From positions 1 through 52,646 of the forward strand of contig JAUCBJ010004536.1 of the NCBI GenBank assembly GCA_032718475.1: DNA of 52,646 nt. Reading direction: 5' to 3'. The notes beneath the pieces were generated by a model. The model searched no databases and had not been told where the DNA came from. It saw only the letters and a program-made list of their open reading frames with translations. Shown here in pieces: positions 1-9,212 of the stretch; the first letter of the stretch is position 1, and each line of letters starts with the position of its first letter. The DNA comes from Nemertoderma westbladi (lineage: Eukaryota > Xenacoelomorpha > Nemertodermatida > Nemertodermatidae). Both the position numbers and the translations under genes were made by a program.

Positions 1-27
1 GGGAGCGGAGATTCACTCTATTAAGTG

Positions 28-311
28 TAAAATAGGACATGGGGTCTATTCCCTCAGCGGACAAAATGTCCTATATTTTTCGTAATTTATGGGATAGCCT
101 ATTTCGTGCAATACTTACCGGAACCTGTAGTTACTGTATGGTTTGGTGAAATTTTTCTTGTGGTAGTTGGGTTGGGTTTATGTAGCACTAAAATCGATTT
201 GGTATTTTGTTTTATGTTTTTTGATGGGCCAAGTGCCTGAGTACTAACAGTGGCCCAAGTGGCCCTAAATGCTAGGTAGTATCTGAGGGAATAGACCCAT
301 GTCCTATTTTA
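28..311. mobile_element. MITE-like element with ~29-bp terminal inverted repeats
   Basis: The sequence at 28-57 (TAAAATAGGACATGGGGTCT and on to CCCTCAG) is repeated inverted at 283-311 with one extra G in the left arm. Both ends lie at TA dinucleotides, fitting a TA target duplication of the Tc1/mariner kind. The interior of about 225 bp has no ORF, so a non-autonomous element is inferred. The superfamily is a guess from the TA ends only. Confidence 0.55.
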
Positions 312-1055
312 TTGTTTTAATATGAATATTACAATCCCTCTAAAGTCGTAGTTGTCAACATCTGATAATTATCTATTAAGTGTATTAGTGTGCCTCGAAT
401 CTCCAATATATAGTCAATAGCCGATAAAATTCATAAAATCATATATAAAGATGATATTGACCATTAAAGACTTACTATTAAATAGCATCCCAGATCTGTA
501 TGCATGAGAATTACCCTAATTCTACCGCTAGCTTTCCATAATGTCACCATGGCAACAACCACGCTAGAATTAGAAGTGAGTTAAAAGAACAATAAAAGCT
601 TGCCCATTGAATAGCATACGGAATAAATAGCGCACCGCTAGTATCCAAGGATACATAATAACAACGTGACATTCTGGAAGGCACTTGACTAACGGACAAA
701 TGACCCGAATGTGTGATAGAATGTGTACCATTTGTGACAGTTACGTGGAATTTGTGCGTTTGTAGGTGAATGTTACTACTAAGGTGTGTTTACAGTAGCG
801 AGTCGCAATTGTGAAAGTAGCCCTAACTCTCCAGTAAGAACCTGAAGTATATCTAAGCCTTTGGGACGGACGGTGGAGTGACTCGTGCTGGTTGTTGTAG
901 TCGTTGTGCAGCTACGACGTTGGCGATAGGCACATCGGCGAAAGTACACCAGCGCTGAGGATCTCGCACTGTCCGGGGGCAGAGAGGGGTAGGCAGCGAC
1001 GCCCGCTCGCCTAAATATAAACTCATTATAATATGGATAAACTTATATAGCAGAT
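312..1055. other. Non-coding stretch upstream of coding relic
   Basis: No ORF or repeat is supported here. The first 500 bases are AT-rich. From about 840 to 1,015 the base composition changes to GC-rich, which may be the 5' leader of the relic that follows; no promoter motif could be assigned. Confidence 0.4.
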
Positions 1056-2578
1056 ATGATTGAGTTGATAGAAGATGATCTTGGTATCAGGGAGCGATAT
1101 ACTCTACCTTTACAAGCGTTTGTTGATAGCTTGATACGCGGCGACGCTGGTCCAACTACTACGGAGGACGATGGTCGTTATATCTAACCGCCAATGTCCC
1201 GGGAGCAACTTGCGCGTGGGTTGGACTGTAGAAAATTCACCGCTCGCTATACGCATCGTAATGGTACGTATATGGACTTCTTAACTACTGGTCATCCTAT
1301 CGACCTACACGATACGAACGATATAGACACCAAAAGGGAAATGGTTTTATTTAAATATCATACCCAGCGGAAGCGGAACGATAAACTGAGACTCGAACAC
1401 GAAAATTCTATTCGAAACCGACTCGAAAGTGCAGATGTTGAAGAGCCGGATAAACGCAGCGACTTCACCAAATACCTGGAATTCTTGAGAGAAACCTATC
1501 TCGATATTACCAGTCAACAGAATCTAGAAACTCGATATCCTCAAGGTATGCATCATGACCGCATGGTAGAACTCAAACGGCTCTATTCCACTATGATGTA
1601 TCTTACCGCCGATCGACCGCTACCTGTTGTACCGGATAGCTTCGAACGGATGGAGGAATATTGTAAGCTGGAGAAAGATCACTCGCGTTTCCCCTACAAG
1701 ACGTGCGTCTTTGGTATTATTGCGATGAATGCCCTAGACCCAACCAACAAACGGAAAGACCTAAACATCCGCGGAGACGTTGCACTAAACACGGTTTTAC
1801 TCGCTATACTGGCGGGAGTTTCGAGCGAAATTTGTTTGACGTATCACCTACGCTCGTTCGACTCAGACGATCCTTAAATAAACCAATGATCAGAGTTTCG
1901 GAATACTCGATCAGACCTCCTCATTCCCTAGTGAGACCTCAGACTCTTGATCCTATTAGTATGACGGATCCTCTCGAGCTGTACTCACTGTTCACAGATC
2001 TAGTGTTACCTGAACAATTAGTCGGTGGCACCCCGGTTGTGGGCTTCCTAGATATTAGCCCATCATACCTAGCCGGATTGGGACGCGGACATTTAATATC
2101 GCCGTTTAACCCTTACCATCGTCCCGGCTTAACACGATATAACCTGTCACCAAAGTGGCGGAGAGCGTTGTACCAAATGAGTTAGACGCTATTCTACAAA
2201 GATCAGAAAAGGAACTTACGCTTGTTCAGATAAACGTAAATTGCACTAGCAAGTCCAAGCGGTAAACAAAGTAACTTTATCTCAGTTCGATCGGGAAATC
2301 CAGAATCTCTAAGAAGTTATCGAACTTGGACGACCCTATTCTCTGCGAGAGTTTTTGGATGAACGTATCCAGCTACGAGCGGAGGAAAATCAGCTCGAGG
2401 AGAAGCATATCGAAACGGCGGATACCCCGACCATAATCCTACACCTTCTGATGCAATCATATTGCACCCTTCACCCAGGATTTATAGCCCTCCTAGTAAA
2501 GTGGCTCGCCCCAAAGAGAAAAGGACTCTTGCTAGCCTCAAAAAACTGCGTAAACGCCGTCCGCGTAAGAAAGACTAA
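1056..2578 (+). pseudogene. Unrecognised coding relic with stop and frameshifts
   Basis: An ATG at 1,056 opens a frame interrupted by TAA at 1,185 and continuing in the same frame to 1,877. Coding-like sequence then moves to another frame (to about 2,185), back to the first frame around 2,310-2,430 (glutamate-rich and probably coiled coil), and ends in the second frame with a basic tail K-R-R-P-R-K-K-D before TAA at 2,576. Codon use is more GC-rich than the surroundings. The central 170 residues are charged and helical with no motif I recognise. It may be a decayed structural protein of a mobile element, but that is a guess from the basic tail and isolation. It has at least one in-frame stop and three frame changes. 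Confidence 0.45.
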
Positions 2579-3822
2579 CTGTTTAGAGTATTTTTATATT
2601 TTAGAAACTGTGATTTGTTATATTTTATAGACTTAAATCCCATTTTCTGGGAGCGGTGTAAAGGCTTTTGCGGAATTAGCCGGTTATTTTCCCCGTAAAG
2701 TACTCTGTAGTTGGTTTAACAGGCATAAAAGGCCGTGTCCTTACTGTACTGGTGTTTTAGAGGACATAAAAGCCATTTCTTCTGTATGTGTACTTTAACG
2801 GACATAATTAGTAATTCTATGACGCAATACGCCAGATCCTCTTGAAACAGTGTAGCTACCATGACGACGGCTAACAGCTGATGCTGTACACGTGGAGCTT
2901 GTTCTTTGTTCTCTGTTCCTTCTTTGTTCGGTCGACCAATCAGAGCGTTTTTTGCCTCTGTGTTAGAGATTGTATATAGAAACTCGTGGAGTTGAGTCAG
3001 TATGTGATTTTGTCCACAGCCTAAGAACACCGGCTTTGGAACCTCCGTGTTTCAGTCTTTAGCCTAACATTAGTAGGCTTAATTATAGAACGTATATCTG
3101 TTATCATACAAACATGATCATAACATCACTGCATTCATAACCATTCACACCTTAAACTTTGTACTGCTATTTACTGTCGGTTATTCATTATATTTGTTGA
3201 TGGAATATTATATTTGGAATACTGATAAATAATCAGACACCCCAATCTTCTTGATATACTAAAGGTTAGAGAGACCGGTTACATATAACGATTGCGACTT
3301 ACATTAAGTGGTTTGAAGTGAATCTAATGCTATTTTATAGGCCCTACATGTATTGTCTGTTGTTCTCTTTATATGTGACTAAAATTAGTGAAGGTCGGCA
3401 GATCAGTGTGCAGCATTGTGCAGTATTGTGTATGATTGTGACTGATAACAAAGCATCTCCTAAAGAATGCGCCATATACGTGAATCTATAGCCATCCCGT
3501 TGTGTCTAGTTTAAGTCATAACTCTGTTTACATATTTAGAGCGCCACGTCCTAAAGGAACTGTTAATATTTCCCGAAAGTGAATAATATTTGTCAGAGAT
3601 TATATATTACGATCAGTCGAATAATACAGTAGGCCTACCCCGCAATACGGTTAGGCTTCCGAATCCAGTCTCCCGGGTATATCCAGCGGGTGAATGATCG
3701 CGCATAGACTGGCTTCGGCTAATGTAGTGTATCAAATACTTGTCATAGGCTAAAGACGATCTATTATCTAGAAGACATCCCAATTTGGCAGGTTAAACTG
3801 CTAAAGGTCTGAAAGCGCGAAC
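2579..3822. other. AT-rich spacer, nothing recognised
   Basis: No coding frame, tandem repeat or RNA gene could be supported. A 104-codon minus frame at 2,716-3,030 has no recognisable domain and is treated as chance. Confidence 0.4.
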
Positions 3823-4472
3823 ACCACCTCTTCTGTACCGAGAACGGTAGGAGCTGTTTCCATGACTCCTTCATTGTGGTAGTATAAAGATATAGGCAGA
3901 ACATAATCCAAGATACTTATGAATAATAATGGTGCAAATGTGTGACCTAGTGAAACATAGTTAGATATTAGTATAAATAACTGTCAAACCTTTCAAGGGA
4001 ATGTGGTTTTTTCTTGAAACTCTGAATATCTTGTTTAAGTTTCTCATTCTCTGATTCTAACTTGGCATTCATTTTGGTTAAATATTTAATTTCAGCGCCA
4101 TCTTTCTTTGTTTCATCTATACCAGATTTCGTCTTATCCTTTACTTGTTTGGTCTCGGACTGGTCTTTAGTGATGTGTGAGGGAGAAGGTGCAACCCTGA
4201 ATAAATAAGAATATCAAGCATGTTAGTATGGTGTGATATGATTATGCAGTGCAAATAATGAATTAGCACGAATCGTTAAATTAAAGGCAATATCATATTT
4301 GGATTTTCTTCTTTATAAGAGTTGGTTGGTAATCTGGTACCTGGGATTCAGTTCAGTAGGTTACATTTCTAAATGTCGATGACATTTGGATGAGCTTTGA
4401 TCAGATAATATATCGATATGTATGCTCCTCCAATCCAAACACAACCTGGTTTGGATCGCAGTGTGCGAGTGG
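3823..4472. repeat. Segmental duplication carrying exon X32 (partner 14,632-15,301)
   Basis: From AACCACCTCTTCTGTACCGA to GTGCGAGTGGAT the two copies are nearly identical, exon included. Similarity resumes at about 4,660 versus 15,332 and covers the next exon (X31 versus X27). The two copies differ between these blocks: this one has about 190 bp with a G20 run, the other about 30 bp. This shows duplication of a two-exon unit. Confidence 0.85.
3990..4196 (-). CDS. Exon X32, type A coiled-coil module, 69 codons
   Basis: Acceptor TTATTCAG|G, donor AG|GTTTGACAG, ACTAACATG about 27 nt before the acceptor. The module opens V-A-P-S-P-S-H-I-T-K-D-Q and ends H-S-L-E-R. It is almost identical to X28. 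It is the last exon seen in transcription order, but its phase demands a further downstream exon not found to its left. Confidence 0.78.
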
Positions 4473-4521
4473 ATTAGTGTTTTCGCAAACCCAGTGATAT
4501 ATTGGGAACATTGGTGGGGGC

Positions 4522-4541
4522 GGGGGGGGGGGGGGGGGGGG
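4522..4541 (+). repeat. Poly-G run (20 G)
   Basis: An uninterrupted run of 20 G lies in the X32-X31 intron, in a block absent from the duplicated copy at 15.3 kb. It may form a G-quadruplex in the non-template strand; this is inferred from sequence only. Confidence 0.8.
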
Positions 4542-4743
4542 AGAACTGGTTAGTTATGCATTGTTTACCCTTGGGAGTTAGTGTGGCGTACGCCCTGCCT
4601 TATTGGTAACACCCAAGAGAGAGGATCCTTAAGGTTGCCTCTGATGTTTCGTGTTTCACACAATCACCGATCATAATTGTTATTATTAATAAATGTTAAA
4701 CGCAATTATTCTAAATTTAAATCAATATTTATTATTTGCAAAC

Positions 4744-4986
4744 CTTTTAATAGACAATGGTTTCCCTTTTAGACTATCAATATCTCGTTTCAGTGTTTCT
4801 ATGTGAGTTTCTAAAGTCTTATTTCTCTTTGTTAGGATCTTATAGTCACTCTCAGCTTTCTTTGCATCATTTTTAGCGGATTGGAGATCTAGTTTAAGTT
4901 GTTTTGTATCATCTTTAGCAGATTTCAGCTCATCTTTGAGTTGCTTAATCTCAGAATGATCATGGGTAATGGGTGAAGGTGAAACT
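4744..4986 (-). CDS. Exon X31, long module, 81 codons
   Basis: Acceptor CATTTAG|A, donor AG|GTTTGCAAA, with an ACTAACATG element. It starts with the type A linker (V-S-P-S-P-I-T-H-D-H-S-E) and continues into a type C body like X27. It is 14 codons longer because the K-Q-L-K-x-E/D-L-x-S-A-K segment occurs twice, which adds exactly two heptads. Confidence 0.78.
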
Positions 4987-5272
4987 CTAAATGATGATGT
5001 CAGACATGTTAGTATGGTGAGATTCTGTGCAGAACAAATGATTGAGTTAGTGTGAATTATTTAAAAAATATATATTCTAACTTTACAGAAGTAATAGTAG
5101 TTAGCATCAGTTGGGAATCAAAGCCATCATACATAATTTTATTTATGATTCTTACTTTATTTTCAAGTGCTATTAGTTTAAATTTTCTGTTTTACAACAT
5201 AGTTTTGAAGTACTTGTATTATTCATTATTAAACATTAAATTATTCTGAAAGCATATTAAAGTATTGCACAC

Positions 5273-5470
5273 CTGTCAAGAGATTTAGGTTTTGTCTTCT
5301 GTTTCTCGATATCTCTCTTAAGTTTCCCATCATATGTTTCCAATCTGGAAATCTTCCCATTTAACTCAATCACTTCGATATCTGATTTCTCTATATCATC
5401 TTTATCTAATTTCATCTCAACTTGTATTTCTTTAGTTTCAGACTGATCATGAGTGATTGGTGAAGATGCC
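5273..5470 (-). CDS. Exon X30, type A module, 66 codons
   Basis: Acceptor CATTTAG|G; the donor is AG|GTGTGCAAT, a departure from the usual GTTTG. It opens A-S-S-P-I-T-H-D-Q-S-E and ends K-S-L-D-R. A branch-like ACTAACTAGC lies upstream. The intron before it, about 6 kb, is enlarged by nested mobile elements. Confidence 0.75.
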
Positions 5471-6196
5471 CTAAATGATGAAACCAGCTAGTTAGTATGA
5501 AGGGGTTAATTTCACAAAGTTGGCTGGCTGTATTTGAATTTATTTCTCAGGCAGAGACGGTTAAAGTATAAACCCTGCAAATAAGCTCTGCAGTTATAAT
5601 ATAGAATATAAATTTTGAGGATATGACACCCTGAAAATGTGTGGTGGATGTGGATAGTAACTTCTGCAAATGACCATGCAAATTGTATGTTTGGTCTTAA
5701 TGAATTCCCATTCCAACAACTATAGTTATCATTGACTGCTATGCCCCATATACTGTTGCTAATGAGATAATTCTCGAAGATGGTGAAAAATAGAAATAAT
5801 TCGTTTCGTTATGTATAATATAAAAGGATATGTATCAAATTATAAATATATTTCAAAGGCTAAGTGCCAACATTGTCAATAATCTGGATACCTAAGACAG
5901 TAAGATGTGTGATAACTCTGTATTTACCTATAGATTAAGATTCAATTAAACTATAACAGTATAATAATAATAATAGGCCTACAACAGTACCGGTACCGAC
6001 AATCAAAGCAGTAACAACATACCTAAGAGGACAGTATAATGTATATGCACAGCACAACTACATGTAAAATAATAATTAATTGAATGTTCTCCCTCCCCCC
6101 TTTTGGTTTGTTGGGACCCCCACTTGCTTCTTATTCTTTTTAGTCTTATTTAGGGACCCCCACTTTCTAGGACAGCTACGCTTAAATGATACACCT

Positions 6197-6484
6197 CTAC
6201 TGATAAAATCTTTTATTGATTGCACGTGGGCCTAATGATTTAATGTACAAAGTCTCCAAAATTAGCCTACCGTATAAATCTGTGACCCTCCCTATAACTG
6301 ACGCCTGATCCCATACGGGTATGTGTCCCGTTTCGACGTGGTGTCCCAACATCTCAGATGCTTTAGACCTACGGTGCCGTATGTCACTATCGTGCTGCTC
6401 GAGGCGGATGTCCAGACTGTACTTAGTCTGGCCAATGTATACATCTCCACAGCTACAGGGTATCTGATATACGACATTCCTAGG
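6197..6484 (-). pseudogene. GIY-YIG endonuclease C-terminal part of Penelope-like element (left arm)
   Basis: The translated arm shows V-V-Y-Q-I-P-C-S-C-G-D-V-Y-I-G-Q-T, the GIY-YIG core in the Penelope form, then R-L-E-Q-H-D and G-H-x-P-V-W-D before R-L-I-L-E-T-L-Y-I, which supplies the usual glutamate. The frame closes at 6,197. The reverse transcriptase domain that should precede it is absent, so this is a 5'-truncated remnant. The frame runs on across the palindrome centre to 6,559 by chance. Confidence 0.8.
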
Positions 6485-6502
6485 ACATAACCAAGATGCC
6501 CA

Positions 6503-6730
6503 CCTAGGAATGTCGTATATCATATACCATGTAGCTGTGGATCCGTAAGTCAAAAGCATCTGAGCTGTCGGGACACCACATCGAAACGGGACCTACCAGT
6601 ATGGGATCAGGCGTCAGTTATAGGGAGGGTCACAGATTTATACGGTAGGCTAATTTTGGAGAGTTTGTACATTAAATCATTAGGCCCACATGCAATCAAT
6701 AAAAGATTATCAGTAGAGGTGGATCATTCA
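6503..6730 (+). pseudogene. GIY-YIG remnant of Penelope-like element (right arm)
   Basis: This is the inverted copy of the left arm. After the C-S-C-G segment about 90 bp are missing, removing the Y-I-G half of the active site. The part from the conserved histidines to R-L-I-L-E-S-L-Y-I is retained. The domain cannot be functional. Confidence 0.75.
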
Positions 6731-6867
6731 AGCATAGCTGTCCTAGAAAGTGGGGGTCCCTAAATAAGATTATTAAAAAAGCTATTTAACAAACCAAAAG
6801 GGGGGAGGGAGAACATTCAATTAATTATTATTTTACATGTAGTTGTGCTGTGCATATACATTGTACT

Positions 6868-8531
6868 ACTAGTATCGGCATGCTGCATTGCAGCTGCATT
6901 TTTAAGAATGCTGTGCCGGCTTGTCGACAAAATTGCGCCGCCACAACTCCCTATCACCCATGACATTTGCTAGATCATCCGCATCTTCAAGGCCAGTGTC
7001 CTTTAAGATGCGTCTCAAGAAAGTCATGGGCTGTCCACCATGCTTATTCACTCCATGAGGCTGCCAAAGTACAAGATTATGCACTGGCTGGTCCTCACGG
7101 CGAAAGCAATGTCCTGCAAAGCGGAGGCGATTTTGTTCTAGTGTCAAGCTTGGGGGAACCAATGAGACACCTCCAATGTTATATAGTGTCTGGTTGGAGA
7201 TGTGTGCATTGTACTTGACACAATGAACCCGGCGTAGCATTCTTGTGAATGTGCCATCCAGAGATTTGGTGTCCTCAGCAGTTAGAGCCCAGCATGGACT
7301 CCCATAGAGGAGTACTGGAACTACTGCTGCTCTAAATAATCGGACCTTAAGTTTCCGATTAATTCTCGGTGACTTCCAAATCCTGGAAAGCCTATTCAAG
7401 ACTGCCCATGCCTTTCCATTACGTATTCGAAGGTCCTCACCTGACTTCTGGATCCATGATCCCAGGTAACAGAAGTCGTCCACATGCTCAAACATACCAT
7501 CCTTTGAGCTTATGCTCATCCGATCAGAGACTTGCTGAGAACTTTCAAAGTTAACTGTCAAAATTTTGGTCTTTCTGGAGTTAATAAATATACCAACACT
7601 AGAAGCAGCATGTTCTAATGAGCTGAGGAGCCGTTGGGCTCCCTCTAGTGATTCTGAGAGTACTCCTAAGTCATCAGCAAAGTCTAGATCAGTTAGGTAC
7701 TTGGCAGGATTTCCTCGACTTCTCGAGCCAGTAGGTGGAGTTATCATCACCCCACCATCATTATGATGATCTAAGGACATGCGTAGAACATAGTCAACCA
7801 CAATTATGAACAAGAATGGTGCAAGTGTGTCTCCCTGGGGGAAGCCCCCTAACACTTCAAATGGTTCTGTGTCACCGTCAACAGTAGACACAAATGTTGT
7901 CGAACCATCGTATACTGATCTGATTGCTGCAATAATATCATCAGGAATCCCATATAATGAAAGTATGCTGAACATACGTGAGCGGGAGACTGAATCAAAG
8001 GCCTTGAAGAAGTCAACAAAGATAACAGCCAGATGCCTGTCTTTCTCTTTTGATAACTCTTCAATTATCCTTCTAAGTGCCAAAATGACTTCCATGGTCC
8101 CACTGGTTTGCCGTTCCACAGGGTGGGTGTCGCAGTGGAGTCAGGTATGAGGCCCATCACCCATATCTACTCTGGCGCACATGACCCACCATTGGCTGTT
8201 GCAGCTCATCTGCTGGATCATGCCCTGTCCCCCTGCTGCCAGGTGCAGGTAGCAGTGAAGTGCACTCAGAGTGGACATGAGAACACTCTACTCCTGACCA
8301 GCCATTGGTAGATCACCATCTGCCTGGTCAGGCCATATACCCCTGCAGCCAAGTATATGGGTCGTTAATCCAGGACCAATGGCGTCCTTATCCCAGAACG
8401 ATGGGGGTCCTAGTTACAGGACCATATTTGCCCAAGTAAGAGGGTCTATGCAGCTACAGGTGGCACCTCCTTTATGCTGCATGGAGGTGGCAAGTTTTCT
8501 TGATCAATGACATACCTGACCTGACCATATG
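6868..8531 (-). mobile_element. RTE-like LINE copy with internal deletion
   Basis: ATACATTGTACT flanks the insert at 6,856-6,867 and 8,532-8,543, a 12-bp target duplication confirmed by the uninterrupted inverted arm. Both ends of the element are present: the 5' leader (as at 40,378-40,800) and the 3' end G-C-C-G-G-C-A-C-A-G-C to ATGCCGATACTAGT. About 2.07 kb between them, holding the endonuclease and N-terminal reverse transcriptase, is missing. At the junction the leader (GGCAAACCAG) runs straight into TGGGACCATGG. Confidence 0.88.
6902..8119 (-). CDS. Reverse transcriptase palm to C-terminus of RTE-like LINE, open frame
   Basis: The 405-codon frame is uninterrupted. It holds F-V-D-F-F-K-A-F-D-S-V (catalytic motif A), F-P-Q-G-D-T-L-A-P-F-L-F (motif B), L-D-F-A-D-D (motif C) and the C-terminal L-L-Y-G-S-P-C-W-A-L and A-G-H-C-F-R-R segments typical of RTE and related LINE proteins. 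The frame begins with GTG in leader sequence joined by the deletion; the first ATG is the M-E-V-I-L methionine about nine codons in. Lacking endonuclease and finger regions, it is probably inactive, yet it has no stop. Confidence 0.8.
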   Translation of the reverse strand: MERQTSGTMEVILALRRIIEELSKEKDRHLAVIFVDFFKAFDSVSRSRMFSILSLYGIPDDIIAAIRSVYDGSTTFVSTVDGDTEPFEVLGGFPQGDTLAPFLFIIVVDYVLRMSLDHHNDGGVMITPPTGSRSRGNPAKYLTDLDFADDLGVLSESLEGAQRLLSSLEHAASSVGIFINSRKTKILTVNFESSQQVSDRMSISSKDGMFEHVDDFCYLGSWIQKSGEDLRIRNGKAWAVLNRLSRIWKSPRINRKLKVRLFRAAVVPVLLYGSPCWALTAEDTKSLDGTFTRMLRRVHCVKYNAHISNQTLYNIGGVSLVPPSLTLEQNRLRFAGHCFRREDQPVHNLVLWQPHGVNKHGGQPMTFLRRILKDTGLEDADDLANVMGDRELWRRNFVDKPAQHS

Positions 8532-9200
8532 ATACATTGTACTGTCCTCTTAGGTATGTTGTTACTGCTTTGTTTGTCGTTACCGGTACTATTGTAGGCC
8601 TATTATTATTATTATACTGTTATAGTTTAATTGAATCTTAATCTATAGGTAATTACAACAGAGTTATCACACATCTTACTGTTTTAGGTATCCAGATTAT
8701 TGACAATATTGGCACTTAGCCTTTGAAATATATTTATAATTTTATACATTTCCTTTTATATTATACATAACGAAACGAACTATTTATTCTGTTGCTGATA
8801 AATCTGATTTTGAACTTGTCAAGGATACTTTTTTGAGAAACTTCCTGATTTCCACTTATGTAAACCACGACGAGAATGAACTACCATGGAGTATGAGTAC
8901 TGCGGATAATGTTCATAAAGCATTTTTCATCCAAAGTTTGTGAAAAATACAGAAAAAATCTACAATGACCACAAATGATGCAGACACAAATATATTTATA
9001 AGATCTTCTAAAGTTTTCAAAATTCAATGGAAAGTGCCTCCAATGTTATTAATGTTAGTGTGTGTTATTGTAAATAGCGAGGCAATAAAGACAAGAGAGG
9101 CTTTATTGTGACTATTGTTTCTGACTTGCAGTTTCATAGAAATATGAAATATTTATTATAGGAACTGTTCCAGGAGTCTTAAACTCGAATGATAATGTTT

Positions 9201-9212
9201 ATTTTACTATAA
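9201..9212. repeat. Target-site duplication of the 9,213-11,340 LINE, left copy
   Basis: ATTTTACTATAA here is repeated at 11,341-11,352. The paralogous intron at about 23,758-23,770 carries it once, without the element, which proves the insertion boundaries. Confidence 0.9.

Larger units (their letters stand above)
5761..8788. mobile_element. Inverted pair of Penelope-like element 3' ends, interrupted by a LINE
   Basis: Left arm (about 5,790-6,484) and right arm (6,503-8,788, minus the LINE) are inverted copies around an 18-bp spacer at 6,485-6,502. Each arm encodes part of a GIY-YIG endonuclease domain reading outward, followed by its 3' flank, so the copies are head to head. The 8-bp CTGTTGCT at 5,753-5,760 and 8,789-8,796 is probably the target duplication, because the paralogous site at about 23,345 has one such sequence and no insert. 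Inverted partial copies are a known habit of Penelope-like elements. Confidence 0.75.

Noticed and set aside
2716-3030. 104-codon minus-strand ORF
   Set aside because: No recognisable domain, no splice or start context, composition like the flanks.
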